This document shows positions 6,788-13,685 of a stretch of 13,685 nucleotides of DNA, piece by piece. Both the position numbers and the translations under genes were made by a program. This stretch comes from JAADHU01 sp964446495 (GTDB taxonomy: Bacteria > Pseudomonadota > Gammaproteobacteria > Steroidobacterales > Woeseiaceae). Below the pieces are notes generated by a model. That model saw nothing but the letters and a program-made list of their open reading frames with translations, did not search any database and was not told where the DNA came from. The stretch covers positions 1-13,685 of the forward strand of contig CAYUOY010000111.1 of assembly GCA_964446495.1 (NCBI GenBank). Reading direction: 5' to 3'. The first letter of the stretch is position 1; every line of letters starts with the position of its first letter.

Positions 6788-9700
6788 CTATTGCCATTTA
6801 TAGGTCAGTCGGACATATCCTCGTCGACCGGTAAGGTCGTAGGTCATGGTGTCGGTATTGGCATCGGTCCATGACGCAACATACGGCGCGCTCTTATCCA
6901 GCAGGTTATCAATGCCAACCGCAATGGTCGCGGCGTCGGATAGCGTATAAGTACCTTGTACATAGTGGTAAGTGACCGCATCCATTGAGGCACCAATGGA
7001 AGGTTCGCTGGCATTGAAATCATCGCCTTTACCAATTACCTGTATAGCGTAGTTACCGGTCCAACGATCGCCCTTGAAATTCATGGACAAATAGGATTGC
7101 TGCCTGGAGTAGCCGCCATTGCCGCCGCCAATATTCCCATCCAGAACAATTGCTTCAGCGTCATCAAACGGCGTAATCTCATATTTATTCAACAGGGTCG
7201 TTTTCCAGTCAAACGTCGTGGGGATACTGGCTATCTCGAAGTTGTAGACAAGCCCGAAATCGACACCATTGATAGTCTCCTTACCCGTATTGACCGGCAC
7301 AGCGGACAGGAAGTCGACATCGCCTGTAAGCGCACTGCGAGTGAAACTTTCGTCTGCGCAGAACTCATGCGCCAAACCGGGCGTGTTGTAGCAAACATCC
7401 AGTTTGGTTGAGCCTGGAATCTGCGTAATGGCGTCGGAAATTTCGACGTCGTAGTAGTCGATCGTCAACGACAATCCCTCAATAAACGACGGCTGAAAAA
7501 CAATGCCGAAGGTGAAGGTATCCGCATTCTCCGGTTCAAGCGCCGTATTGCCGCCAACTGTCGTCAGAATTGTGTTGCCCAGTTGCTGGAATCCAGGTGG
7601 TACGCCATCAGCCTGACAGTTGACATAGACGACATCGGCCGGGTTCAGCTGATCCCAGTTGTTGCACGGATCAGTCGTGGTCAGGTTACCTTCCGCCACG
7701 CCGCCAAATAGCTCGTTTACGTTCGGCACTCTGAACGCGGTCGCGAAATTGGCGCGCAATTTAATCGAAGGCACTATTTGCCAGTTCAATCCCAGCTTGT
7801 AGTTATCGGCGCCGCCGAAGGTCGCATAGTCCGAGTACCGAAAGGCCAGATCCAGATCCAGGGATTCCGCGAACATTGCTCCAGCGAGAAGAGGAATGCT
7901 TGCCTCCACGTAAATCTCGTCAGCCTCCACTGTACCGGAAATCGCATCGCCAGCATTCTGATTTGAACCGCCGGCCGCAGTCAGCGGGTCCGGATCTCTC
8001 CAGCCCTTGTCTCGTCGCGATTCAATTCCGGCTGCAACCAGCAAAGGACCTGCCGGCATGTCAAACAACTGGCCTGACACATTGGCGGTAAAACTCTGTT
8101 GCTCGTTACCACCTGTACCGATCGCTGTGTAGAGAATGTAGTCAAGAAACTCTGGCGTGGTGTTGTTGAAACCCAGGATATCTCCACACGGAACGCCTCC
8201 GCTGCCACACACATCGGGATCCAGAGCGTCAAACAGGCGAATGTTGTTTATGACATTGGTAGATCCGTCGGTGCCCGTATTCCGACCCCAGTTGTAGGCC
8301 ACATCCCAGTTCCATGCATCACCGAATTCGCCCCTGAGTCCGGCAACCATGCGAAATGTATTGGTTTCCTGAAAGAAATCACGATTGCCAGTTTCTGCCA
8401 GTCGTTTGCGCTGCAGAAATATGTCCTGACCGGTCGGATTCGTCGGATGGCTCGCGGCGAATGCGACGCCTCTGATTCTCGTCGGTGACGCCGGTTGGTC
8501 CGTTTGGCGGTTCGTGAACATCAGTTCACCAAAAAACTCGAGTGAATCTGACAATTGCCGGTTTCCGAAAGCGGAAAATGACAGCCGCTCAAGTGGATTT
8601 ACAGCATTGAATGACTGATTGAAGTCGAAATTGTGAACGAGGGGATCATACAATGCGAACGATTTAGGATCTGCATTGGGATCCTGGTTGAAGTTAATTC
8701 TGGTGCCATCTGGCAACGCCGCCAGACCGCCGATGGTGTCGGCACTACCGAAACAAACCAGCTCGCCGTTAACTTCACTCCTCGGGCAATCGACCCGATC
8801 CGGCATATATACGTTACCGGTGTTTTGATAGCTGATGCTAGCCATCAGACTACCCTTTTCGTTCGATACGCCCCAGGTCAGATCCAGTTGAATTTCTTCG
8901 CCGTCACCTTCGAACGCTGCACCGGCTTTAACGGAAGCCTCGACTCCGTCAAATCGCTGCTTGGTAATTATATTGACGACACCAGCCACCGCATCTGCGC
9001 CGTAGATTGCCGAGGCACCGTCTTTCAGTACTTCGATACGTTCAATTATCGACACTGGAATCATGCTGAGGTCGACGGATGTATTGGCACCCGTGCCACC
9101 TGAAACAAGTCGGCGACCGTTTAGCAGTACCAGTGTTCGATTGATACCCATACCGCGCAGGTTTATCTGCGGCGTGCCCCAACCGTTGGAAACCCAGTAG
9201 GCGGAGGTCTGATTGCCGCCGAATCCTGCTGACGACGGGAGTCGTTGCAACAATACTTCCAAAGATGTCACGCCCGTCGCTGCAATTTCTGGCGCGCTAA
9301 TAATCGTAACCGGACCTACGCTATTTAGATCTTTGCGTGCGAGGCGACTGCCAGTGACTACAACCTCCTCAAAAGCTCCATCGCCTGCGGTCGTGTCGGC
9401 CGCCTCCTGTGCGCTGACGCTTACGCTGAAAACAGCCGCGAAAAATGCACCTAACCCCGCCTTTTTCTTGATATTCATTTCGTTCCCCTCGAGCTTCGAT
9501 TGATCGTCGGTAGCGATACTCAGCGAATTTTCGTCGCTGAACGTCGGCGTCAATCCGGTACCTGCCAGAAGAATGTCGATCGCGTCTTCGAGCGGGTACT
9601 CGCCAACCAATCGATTCGCCACGCTCTCCTTTACATCGTCAAAGGGGAAGAACAACGTCAGATCAGCCTGTTCAGCGAAACGGGTCAACGCCAGGTCCGC

Positions 9701-9898
9701 ATTTTGCTGGGGAATATCGAAGGAAATCAGGTCGTCGTGATACGGGTTGTCTGCCATTGCCATTCCTGACAATGCCATCAACCAACCTACCCAAACAAAA
9801 CCAATAATCGCCCGTTCACCAACCCCAACCCCACGCTTATTACGCGCGTGTCGGTTAGACGACTCAGCGACTATTTTCCCCCATACAATTTTACGCAT
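6788..9898 (-). CDS. TonB-dependent outer-membrane receptor with N-terminal STN signalling domain
   Basis: A 1036-residue outer-membrane transporter for a ligand that cannot be named from sequence; the reductase genes downstream favour a ferric siderophore. A first signal peptide spans residues 1-49 (hydrophobic core 30-48, cleavage after AMA). An STN domain follows at about 57-130 (SFDIPQQNADLALTRFAEQA), the part that in relatives touches periplasmic FecR. Residue 141 is a methionine starting a second signal peptide (MNIKKKAGLGAFFAAVFSVS, cleavage near SAQ), then a TonB box (EEVVVTGSR, 177-185) and the plug (about 186-315, with IERIEVLKDGASAIYGADAV). The rest is a 22-strand-type barrel ending RLTYKWQ. 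Several closely spaced cysteine pairs (for example DRVDC and LVCFG; VCGSGGVPCG) probably form loop disulfides. It follows the FecR gene by 62 bp. Confidence 0.93.
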   Translation of the reverse strand: MRKIVWGKIVAESSNRHARNKRGVGVGERAIIGFVWVGWLMALSGMAMADNPYHDDLISFDIPQQNADLALTRFAEQADLTLFFPFDDVKESVANRLVGEYPLEDAIDILLAGTGLTPTFSDENSLSIATDDQSKLEGNEMNIKKKAGLGAFFAAVFSVSVSAQEAADTTAGDGAFEEVVVTGSRLARKDLNSVGPVTIISAPEIAATGVTSLEVLLQRLPSSAGFGGNQTSAYWVSNGWGTPQINLRGMGINRTLVLLNGRRLVSGGTGANTSVDLSMIPVSIIERIEVLKDGASAIYGADAVAGVVNIITKQRFDGVEASVKAGAAFEGDGEEIQLDLTWGVSNEKGSLMASISYQNTGNVYMPDRVDCPRSEVNGELVCFGSADTIGGLAALPDGTRINFNQDPNADPKSFALYDPLVHNFDFNQSFNAVNPLERLSFSAFGNRQLSDSLEFFGELMFTNRQTDQPASPTRIRGVAFAASHPTNPTGQDIFLQRKRLAETGNRDFFQETNTFRMVAGLRGEFGDAWNWDVAYNWGRNTGTDGSTNVINNIRLFDALDPDVCGSGGVPCGDILGFNNTTPEFLDYILYTAIGTGGNEQQSFTANVSGQLFDMPAGPLLVAAGIESRRDKGWRDPDPLTAAGGSNQNAGDAISGTVEADEIYVEASIPLLAGAMFAESLDLDLAFRYSDYATFGGADNYKLGLNWQIVPSIKLRANFATAFRVPNVNELFGGVAEGNLTTTDPCNNWDQLNPADVVYVNCQADGVPPGFQQLGNTILTTVGGNTALEPENADTFTFGIVFQPSFIEGLSLTIDYYDVEISDAITQIPGSTKLDVCYNTPGLAHEFCADESFTRSALTGDVDFLSAVPVNTGKETINGVDFGLVYNFEIASIPTTFDWKTTLLNKYEITPFDDAEAIVLDGNIGGGNGGYSRQQSYLSMNFKGDRWTGNYAIQVIGKGDDFNASEPSIGASMDAVTYHYVQGTYTLSDAATIAVGIDNLLDKSAPYVASWTDANTDTMTYDLTGRRGYVRLTYKWQ
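9479..9490 (-). promoter_or_regulatory. Internal ribosome binding site inside the receptor gene
   Basis: On the minus strand GAGGGG (9490-9485) and a six-base spacer precede an in-frame ATG at 9478-9476, codon 141 of the receptor. This is a better ribosome binding site than the one before the annotated start at 9898, and the residues after it form a textbook signal peptide. Starting here would give an 896-residue receptor without the STN domain. Confidence 0.6.
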
Positions 9899-9903
9899 TG
9901 CTT

Positions 9904-9944
9904 AGAATCGTCCTGACTGCGGGTGTCTCCTCGTTTTCGATTCT
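9904..9944. repeat. Inverted repeat between FecR and receptor genes
   Basis: AGAATCG (9904-9910) and CGATTCT (9938-9944) are perfect inverted copies separated by 27 nt. Three further pairs (CTT/AAG) are possible outside if one C is bulged. It occupies most of the 62-bp gap and lies just upstream of the receptor start at 9898, so it could fold in the leader of the receptor message or act as a binding site. No T-run follows. Functional relevance is unknown. Confidence 0.35.
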
Positions 9945-9960
9945 CAAGAAACATCTCGTC

Positions 9961-11010
9961 CTACAAACTTGTCAACAGTATTTTGCCGTCCTCGGTACGC
10001 TGATTGGAAATGTCAAAATTCTCTCGCAGAGTCGCTAACAATCCGTCGACATCGCCAGCCTTAAACAAGCCAGCAATTCGCAATCTCTTGAGCTCGTCAT
10101 CCAGAATTACGAATTCGACCGTTGTGTAGCGACCAATTTCTGTCATCGCTTCTTCGAGCGACTCGCCTCGAAAAATCAGATTTCCCTCGCGCCAGGACAA
10201 TTTTATTTCGATTTCTGCCGGTGAGACCTCGATGATCTCTTCTTCCCGGGCCCCCAGGACTAGTTCTTCACCTGCTGCCACCAACACGGAATCCGGTTTC
10301 AGAACGACAGGTGTGTTTCCCGCTACGCCAGAAATCGGTACGTCACGCACACCCACCAGCACCTTACCGGCTGTAACGACCAGTTCTATCTGGTGGTCAC
10401 TTGTTATCTCCAGGCTGAACGCCGTGCCAACCGCCTGCACAATTTTTCCACCGGCGATTACACTCAATGGTCGCGCCTTGTCTTCTGCGACCTGGACATG
10501 TATTTCACCGCGCTTGAGCCGCAGCAATCTGTATGTAACTGTGTATTCGACTTCGATCCGGCTGTTCGTGTTCAGCACGACCTGTGAACCATCTGGCAAA
10601 TTGACGGTTGATTGTTCACCAATCGCGGTTTCGTAGACTGTGTCTGATAGCGGCTGTTCCACTGCTTGAAGTGCTACCGGTTCATCGCCGGGCGTGATCG
10701 AAAACAGTATCCAGGCCGCCGCCAGCATTACTGCAACTACGGATGCGGCCATTGCCAGTGAACGTAGTGGTAACGTGACTGTATGAGGAGCAGGTTCCGG
10801 AAACAGCTCAGCCAACCGCGACAATTCAGTTGTCTTGTCCCAGATCCTGGTCATTTCCAGCAATACTGTCTGATTTTCCGGATCGGCCGCCATCCATGTC
10901 TTCAGTGCTCGTTGTTCTGCCGCTGACAGACCCCGGTCCAACCGCGCAACCCATATGCTGGCTTCGTCGTAGCGATTTTTCGTCTTGGGCAATTCGTAGA
11001 TATTCGTCAT
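9961..11010 (-). CDS. FecR-family anti-sigma factor / transmembrane sensor
   Basis: A 349-residue inner-membrane regulator that receives the signal from the receptor's STN domain and controls the sigma factor. Order of parts: an N-terminal cytoplasmic anti-sigma region (about residues 13-58; SIWVARLDRGLSAAEQRALK, then W-x-AADPEN), one transmembrane helix (about 83-106), a periplasmic FecR domain (about 125-222; AIGEQSTVNLPDGSQVVLNT, then VGTAFSL) and a C-terminal STN-like region (about 272-345; NLIFRGESLEEAM, then LLATLRENF). Length and layout are ordinary for the family. Its ATG overlaps the sigma-factor stop as ATGA (11007-11010), giving translational coupling and roughly matched amounts of the two partners. 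Position before an STN-bearing receptor is the classical surface-signalling arrangement. Confidence 0.95.
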   Translation of the reverse strand: MTNIYELPKTKNRYDEASIWVARLDRGLSAAEQRALKTWMAADPENQTVLLEMTRIWDKTTELSRLAELFPEPAPHTVTLPLRSLAMAASVVAVMLAAAWILFSITPGDEPVALQAVEQPLSDTVYETAIGEQSTVNLPDGSQVVLNTNSRIEVEYTVTYRLLRLKRGEIHVQVAEDKARPLSVIAGGKIVQAVGTAFSLEITSDHQIELVVTAGKVLVGVRDVPISGVAGNTPVVLKPDSVLVAAGEELVLGAREEEIIEVSPAEIEIKLSWREGNLIFRGESLEEAMTEIGRYTTVEFVILDDELKRLRIAGLFKAGDVDGLLATLRENFDISNQRTEDGKILLTSL

Positions 11011-11600
11011 GACGTGCCTCCGTGGCGCAGCGTAGACGTTATCTGGGCCGTTCCTTGTGGTTTACCTACGCCGCCGCTTCGAGCCGCCTCGCCCTGTTGC
11101 ATCATAAAATAGGCGCAGCGCTTAATGCCCTGTGCAATATGTTTTTCCACGGTGCTTTCGCTGATGCTCATACTTCGGGCAATTTCCCGCTGGGAATGGC
11201 CATAAACCTTTTTTAATATGAATGCGCGCCGGCATTGCATCGGCAACTGCCGCACCGCTTTGCAAAAGAGTGAGAATTCTTCGTTCGAGGCGACCAGATC
11301 AAAAGTCTCGTCTGTCGAGCCCTCTGCCTCACCGAAGCCCAGTTCGCGACTGTCCTCGACGCTATCGGCCAATCGGCACTCCGCTCTCTTGATATGATCC
11401 AACGCAAGATTGCGGGCGGTCGTGAACAGGAAGGAACGAGGCTCTCTTACTTCATCCTTCCTTTCGATCTGGCAGACCCGGACATAAGTTTCCTGAACAA
11501 TATCTTCTATCTCTTTGGGCGGCACGATTCTCGATACGGCACGGGCAAGGCTTCCCCGAATTGACATGTAGATACTGTGCATATTGTCTGGATCCGCCAT
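11007..11600 (-). CDS. ECF RNA polymerase sigma factor, FecI type
   Basis: A 197-residue extracytoplasmic-function sigma factor. I choose the ATG at 11600: region 2 starts soon after it (MHSIYMSIRGSLARAVSRIV). The longer open frame back to 11705 adds 35 residues with no sigma-like character. Region 2 includes the motif EDIVQETYVRVCQ and the DNA-melting segment PRSFLFTTARNLALDHIKR. Region 4 has the helix-turn-helix LPMQCRRAFILKKVYGHSQR, then EIARSMSISESTVEKHI. The purine-rich GGGGCGAAGCGAAA before the start is a mediocre ribosome binding site. In FecI-type systems the sigma factor transcribes its receptor gene once the receptor signals through FecR. I saw no FecI-like promoter in front of the receptor, so the genes may instead be read as one operon. 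No Fur-box-like sequence was recognised upstream. Confidence 0.93.
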   Translation of the reverse strand: MADPDNMHSIYMSIRGSLARAVSRIVPPKEIEDIVQETYVRVCQIERKDEVREPRSFLFTTARNLALDHIKRAECRLADSVEDSRELGFGEAEGSTDETFDLVASNEEFSLFCKAVRQLPMQCRRAFILKKVYGHSQREIARSMSISESTVEKHIAQGIKRCAYFMMQQGEAARSGGVGKPQGTAQITSTLRHGGTS

Positions 11601-11711
11601 TTTCGCTTCGCCCCGTTGTTGAACTATATTTTGACCACCATTGATTCTAGACGACTGAGGGGTAATTTTCCGCCATGTTCTGCGGCAATCTCCTCCGTCA
11701 GGCATGCGGGC

Positions 11712-11784
11712 GGTCTCCGGACCCTTGAACCGCTGTCGATACAGCGTCGGTCAATGGACCATTTTTGCTCAATATCCATTGAGC
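11712..11784. repeat. Cluster of four short palindromes upstream of the sigma gene
   Basis: Four stem-loops with four-base loops lie within 73 bp: GGTC-TCCG-GACC (11712-11723), CGCTGT-CGAT-ACAGCG (11731-11746), GGTC-AATG-GACC (11749-11760) and GCTCAAT-ATCC-ATTGAGC (11767-11784). The last two can instead pair with each other: TCAATGGA (11751-11758) is the exact reverse complement of TCCATTGA (11775-11782), an 8-bp stem excluding both small hairpins. The cluster begins 111 bp upstream of the sigma start and could be a structured leader RNA or a protein-binding region. Confidence 0.5.
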
Positions 11785-11876
11785 TTCGCTGGACCCGGCG
11801 GAACAGGTTCGTGGCGAGAGACGGTGTGCGGTGGTGTGAGTGAGTTGCGTGAACTCAACGCCGGGCGATCAGGCAC

Positions 11877-11907
11877 AAAAAAAGGTGGCGAGCAAAGCCC
11901 ACCACCT
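11877..11907 (-). terminator. Rho-independent terminator reading minus-strand transcripts
   Basis: On the minus strand the stem AGGTGG / CCACCT (11907-11902 and 11888-11883) continues inward through a T-G pair and GGGC/GCTC to a three-base TTT loop. Seven T residues follow directly, using the stem's last T (11883-11877). Stem and T-run together are a standard intrinsic terminator. It would stop transcription arriving from the right, insulating the sigma-factor operon. No confirmed gene feeds it; the source presumably lies in or beyond the N-run at 12089-12188. Confidence 0.72.
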
Positions 11908-11985
11908 CTTTCGATCTGGCTGATTTATCTGAGTTGAGCGGCCCTGCGACTGTGCGCGTTGTATACACGAGCGGAATCACAACTT

Positions 11986-12008
11986 AACAGGTGACCAAAT
12001 AACCTGTT
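11986..12008. repeat. 7-bp inverted repeat, possible operator
   Basis: AACAGGT (11986-11992) and ACCTGTT (12002-12008) are perfect inverted copies around a nine-base centre. The left arm also overlaps the palindrome GGTGACC. The 23-bp size and symmetry suit a dimeric regulator or a small RNA hairpin, but no promoter or gene can be tied to it. Confidence 0.35.
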
Positions 12009-12088
12009 CTGTGTAACGAATCCCCGTCCGTTACCCATACGTTCATAATCAGCGCCAAGCTCGGCATGGTTCGCAAAGCCCTCCAGCC

Positions 12089-12188
12089 NNNNNNNNNNNN
12101 NNNNNNNNNNNNNNNNNNNNNNNNNNNNNNNNNNNNNNNNNNNNNNNNNNNNNNNNNNNNNNNNNNNNNNNNNNNNNNNNNNNNNNNN
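12089..12188. other. Scaffold gap (100 Ns)
   Basis: Exactly 100 undetermined bases, the conventional placeholder for a gap of unknown length. The left flank ends and the right flank begins with the same five bases, CAGCC, so the true gap could be zero or the contigs could overlap slightly. Any frame spanning it is unreliable. Confidence 0.98.
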
Positions 12189-12343
12189 CAGCCCATCGAA
12201 AAGTGACATGCTTTTTGCTGCCAAGCCCGCAGGAATCCGTGGAAATACGCATAATCAGGTGCTCAAGCTAGTTGCAGCAAAATCCGGTTGGTTCGATCCC
12301 TTAATTGTTCGACCCGGTTTCCTTTTTTGGGTACCGTCAGGCA

Positions 12344-13685
12344 ATGATCACGCAGCACCCATGGCAATTCTGGATTGACCGCGGAGGTACGTTTACGGAT
12401 ATCGTTGCGCGCCGCCCTGATGGCCGCATCGCGGCCCGAAAACTGCTTTCCGAGAATGCGGAGCAATACGTCGATGCGGCGGCCGAGGGAATTCGGCGAA
12501 CGCTTCACGAGTGGACGGCTGCCGGGCATGATGCTGTGGCCATCGAAGCGATCAAGATGGGCACGACGGTTGCGACGAATGCGTTGCTCGAGCGAAAGGG
12601 AATGCCGACCGCCCTGGTCGTCACAAAAGGCTTCGCTGATGCAGTGGAGATTGGCTACCAGGCCCGGCCTGACATTTTTGCTTTGAACATCGTAAAACCG
12701 AAGCCGCTTTACGAGCGTGTCATCGAAATCAGCGGCCGCGTCGCTGCCGATGGAACGGTGCTGCATCCACTGGACCCGGACGAAACTCTCGAATCGCTCG
12801 TCACGTGCAAGAATCAGGGCATCGAATCGGTCGCCGTTTGTTTGTTACATGGTTACCGCTATCCGCGGCATGAGGCAGAAATTGCACAGCTTGCAATCGA
12901 AGCAGGCTTCGAGCAGGTATCCGTCTCCCACGAGGTGGAGGCACTGATCAAACTCATCGGTCGAGCTGAAACCACGCTGGCAGACGCCTACCTGACGCCG
13001 GTACTCAAACGTCATATCGATCGGCTGCGCCGGGAATTAATCGGCGTCGGCAAGCCCCGTCGCCTGCTGTTCATGCAAAGCAATGGTGGCCTGACGGATG
13101 CGGACCGATTCAGGGGCAAAGACAGCATCCTGTCGGGTCCCGCAGGCGGCGTTGTTGGCATGGTGGAAGCCGCAACGGCGACAGGACTCAATAAGCTCGT
13201 CGGCTTTGACATGGGTGGCACGTCGACCGATGTCTCGGCCTACAGCGGCGAATACGAGCGCAGCTCCGATTCCGAGATCGCCGGAATCCGCATGCGGACA
13301 CCGATGATGCGCATTCACACCATCGCGGCCGGCGGCGGCTCAATATTGCGCTACGCGGACGATCGGTACCAGGTAGGTCCGACCTCGGCTGGCGCTGATC
13401 CGGGTCCCGCCTGCTACCGACGCGGCGGGCCGTTGACAGTCACGGATGCCAACCTGCTTCTTGGGCGTCTATCGCCCAACTATTTTCCAAAGGTATTCGG
13501 ACCGTTGGCCAGTGAACCGGCGGACGCCGATGCGGTTCGAGCGAAATTTCAGGCGCTCACCCACGACATATCAGTGAACAGCAAACGAACGATCGCGGCA
13601 GAAGAGGTTGCGGCAGGTTTTCTCACCGTCGCCGTCGAGAGCATGGCGAACGCCGTTCGCAAGATCACCATCGAACGCGGTGACG
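12344..13685 (+). CDS. 5-oxoprolinase (ATP-hydrolysing), N-terminal part
   Basis: The first 447 codons of a protein that runs off the window; full-length fused 5-oxoprolinases are about 1200 aa. The enzyme opens 5-oxo-L-proline to L-glutamate with ATP in the cytoplasm, recycling the cyclised product of glutathione breakdown or glutamine damage. The ATG is preceded by a short CAGG. The opening WQFWIDRGGTFTDIVARRPD is characteristic of the fused oxoprolinase rather than of hydantoinase A subunits. Further motifs are MGTTVATNALLERKG (about 81-95), FMQSNGGL, LSGPAGGVVG and the phosphate-binding GFDMGGTSTDVS (about 287-298), followed by AAGGGSI and GPTSAGADPGPACY. The frame is open throughout with no disruption. 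It lies 155 bp right of the scaffold gap, so its linkage to the operon on the left is not proven by continuous sequence. Confidence 0.93.
   Translation, partial: MITQHPWQFWIDRGGTFTDIVARRPDGRIAARKLLSENAEQYVDAAAEGIRRTLHEWTAAGHDAVAIEAIKMGTTVATNALLERKGMPTALVVTKGFADAVEIGYQARPDIFALNIVKPKPLYERVIEISGRVAADGTVLHPLDPDETLESLVTCKNQGIESVAVCLLHGYRYPRHEAEIAQLAIEAGFEQVSVSHEVEALIKLIGRAETTLADAYLTPVLKRHIDRLRRELIGVGKPRRLLFMQSNGGLTDADRFRGKDSILSGPAGGVVGMVEAATATGLNKLVGFDMGGTSTDVSAYSGEYERSSDSEIAGIRMRTPMMRIHTIAAGGGSILRYADDRYQVGPTSAGADPGPACYRRGGPLTVTDANLLLGRLSPNYFPKVFGPLASEPADADAVRAKFQALTHDISVNSKRTIAAEEVAAGFLTVAVESMANAVRKITIERGD

Larger units (their letters stand above)
11601..12343. other. Gene-poor region upstream of the sigma gene, including a scaffold gap
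   Basis: No coding region here is supported on either strand. What can be seen is the 5' flank of the sigma gene, a cluster of palindromes (11712-11784), a minus-strand terminator (11877-11907), an inverted repeat (11986-12008) and the N-run (12089-12188). Minus-strand frames between 11925 and 12252 cross the N-run, so their apparent length is not evidence. TATAGT and TAGAAT on the minus strand 20-45 nt before the sigma start are possible -10 elements without clear -35 partners. Confidence 0.6.

Noticed and set aside
11601..11705. N-terminal extension of the sigma factor to 11705
   Set aside because: The extra 35 residues do not resemble sigma region 1 or 2, and the ATG at 11600 directly precedes the conserved start.
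11007..11760. Fur box upstream of the sigma gene
   Set aside because: No sequence with reasonable similarity to the GATAATGATAATCATTATC pattern was found by eye; iron control of this operon is therefore not claimed from sequence.
12285..12300. GGTTCGATCC, resembling a tRNA T-arm loop
   Set aside because: The flanking bases do not form a five-pair T-stem and no acceptor, D or anticodon arm can be placed around it.
12263..12766. 167-codon minus-strand frame
   Set aside because: It lies mostly antisense to the 5-oxoprolinase start, whose motifs are unmistakable; its composition is Arg-rich, as expected of a shadow frame.
1..13685. CRISPR arrays, insertion sequences, integrases, rRNA or complete tRNA genes
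   Set aside because: No regularly spaced direct repeats, transposase motifs, terminal inverted repeats with target duplications, or RNA gene signatures were seen.

Overview
The window looks like a scaffold from an uncultured Gammaproteobacterium with moderate GC. The basis is the STN-type TonB-dependent receptor with its FecI/FecR regulators, the NqrF-like reductase module and the gene neighbours, all common in that class. The family cannot be fixed from the sequence. A run of exactly 100 Ns at 12089-12188 marks a scaffold gap, so linkage of the last 1.5 kb to the rest is by scaffolding only.

Left part (1-4080, mostly + strand): a polar amino-acid ABC transporter lacking its ATPase. A TTG-started binding protein and a permease are intact, but the ATPase gene that should follow (GTG start, 4-nt overlap with the permease stop) keeps only about 20 recognisable codons. 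It then runs into a class V aminotransferase of the cysteine-desulfurase-like type. Next come the eroded 5' end of a fumarylacetoacetate-hydrolase-family gene, an intact OsmC-family protein, and on the minus strand a short remnant resembling the start of an ArsC/LMW-phosphatase arsenate reductase. Three broken genes in about 2.3 kb suggest repeated deletion here.

Centre (4083-11600, all minus strand): the most interesting part, a five-gene set that reads as one uptake-and-reduction system. In transcription order it encodes an ECF sigma factor, a FecR-type anti-sigma/sensor (ATGA overlap with the sigma gene), a TonB-dependent receptor with an N-terminal STN signalling domain, a two-helix PepSY membrane protein, and a second PepSY membrane protein fused to a complete NqrF-like reductase (2Fe-2S ferredoxin, FAD and NAD domains). 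The inferred scheme is that substrate binding to the receptor signals through STN to FecR and sigma, and that after import to the periplasm the bound metal, probably ferric iron in a siderophore, is reduced across the inner membrane with electrons from cytoplasmic NADH. The receptor reading frame has a second, well-placed ribosome binding site, start codon and signal peptide at residue 141, between the STN domain and the TonB box.

Right part (11601-13685): a gene-poor stretch upstream of the sigma gene holds a cluster of short palindromes with a possible alternative pairing, a minus-strand rho-independent terminator and a 7-bp inverted repeat. The scaffold gap follows, then the first 447 codons of a + strand 5-oxoprolinase that runs off the window.
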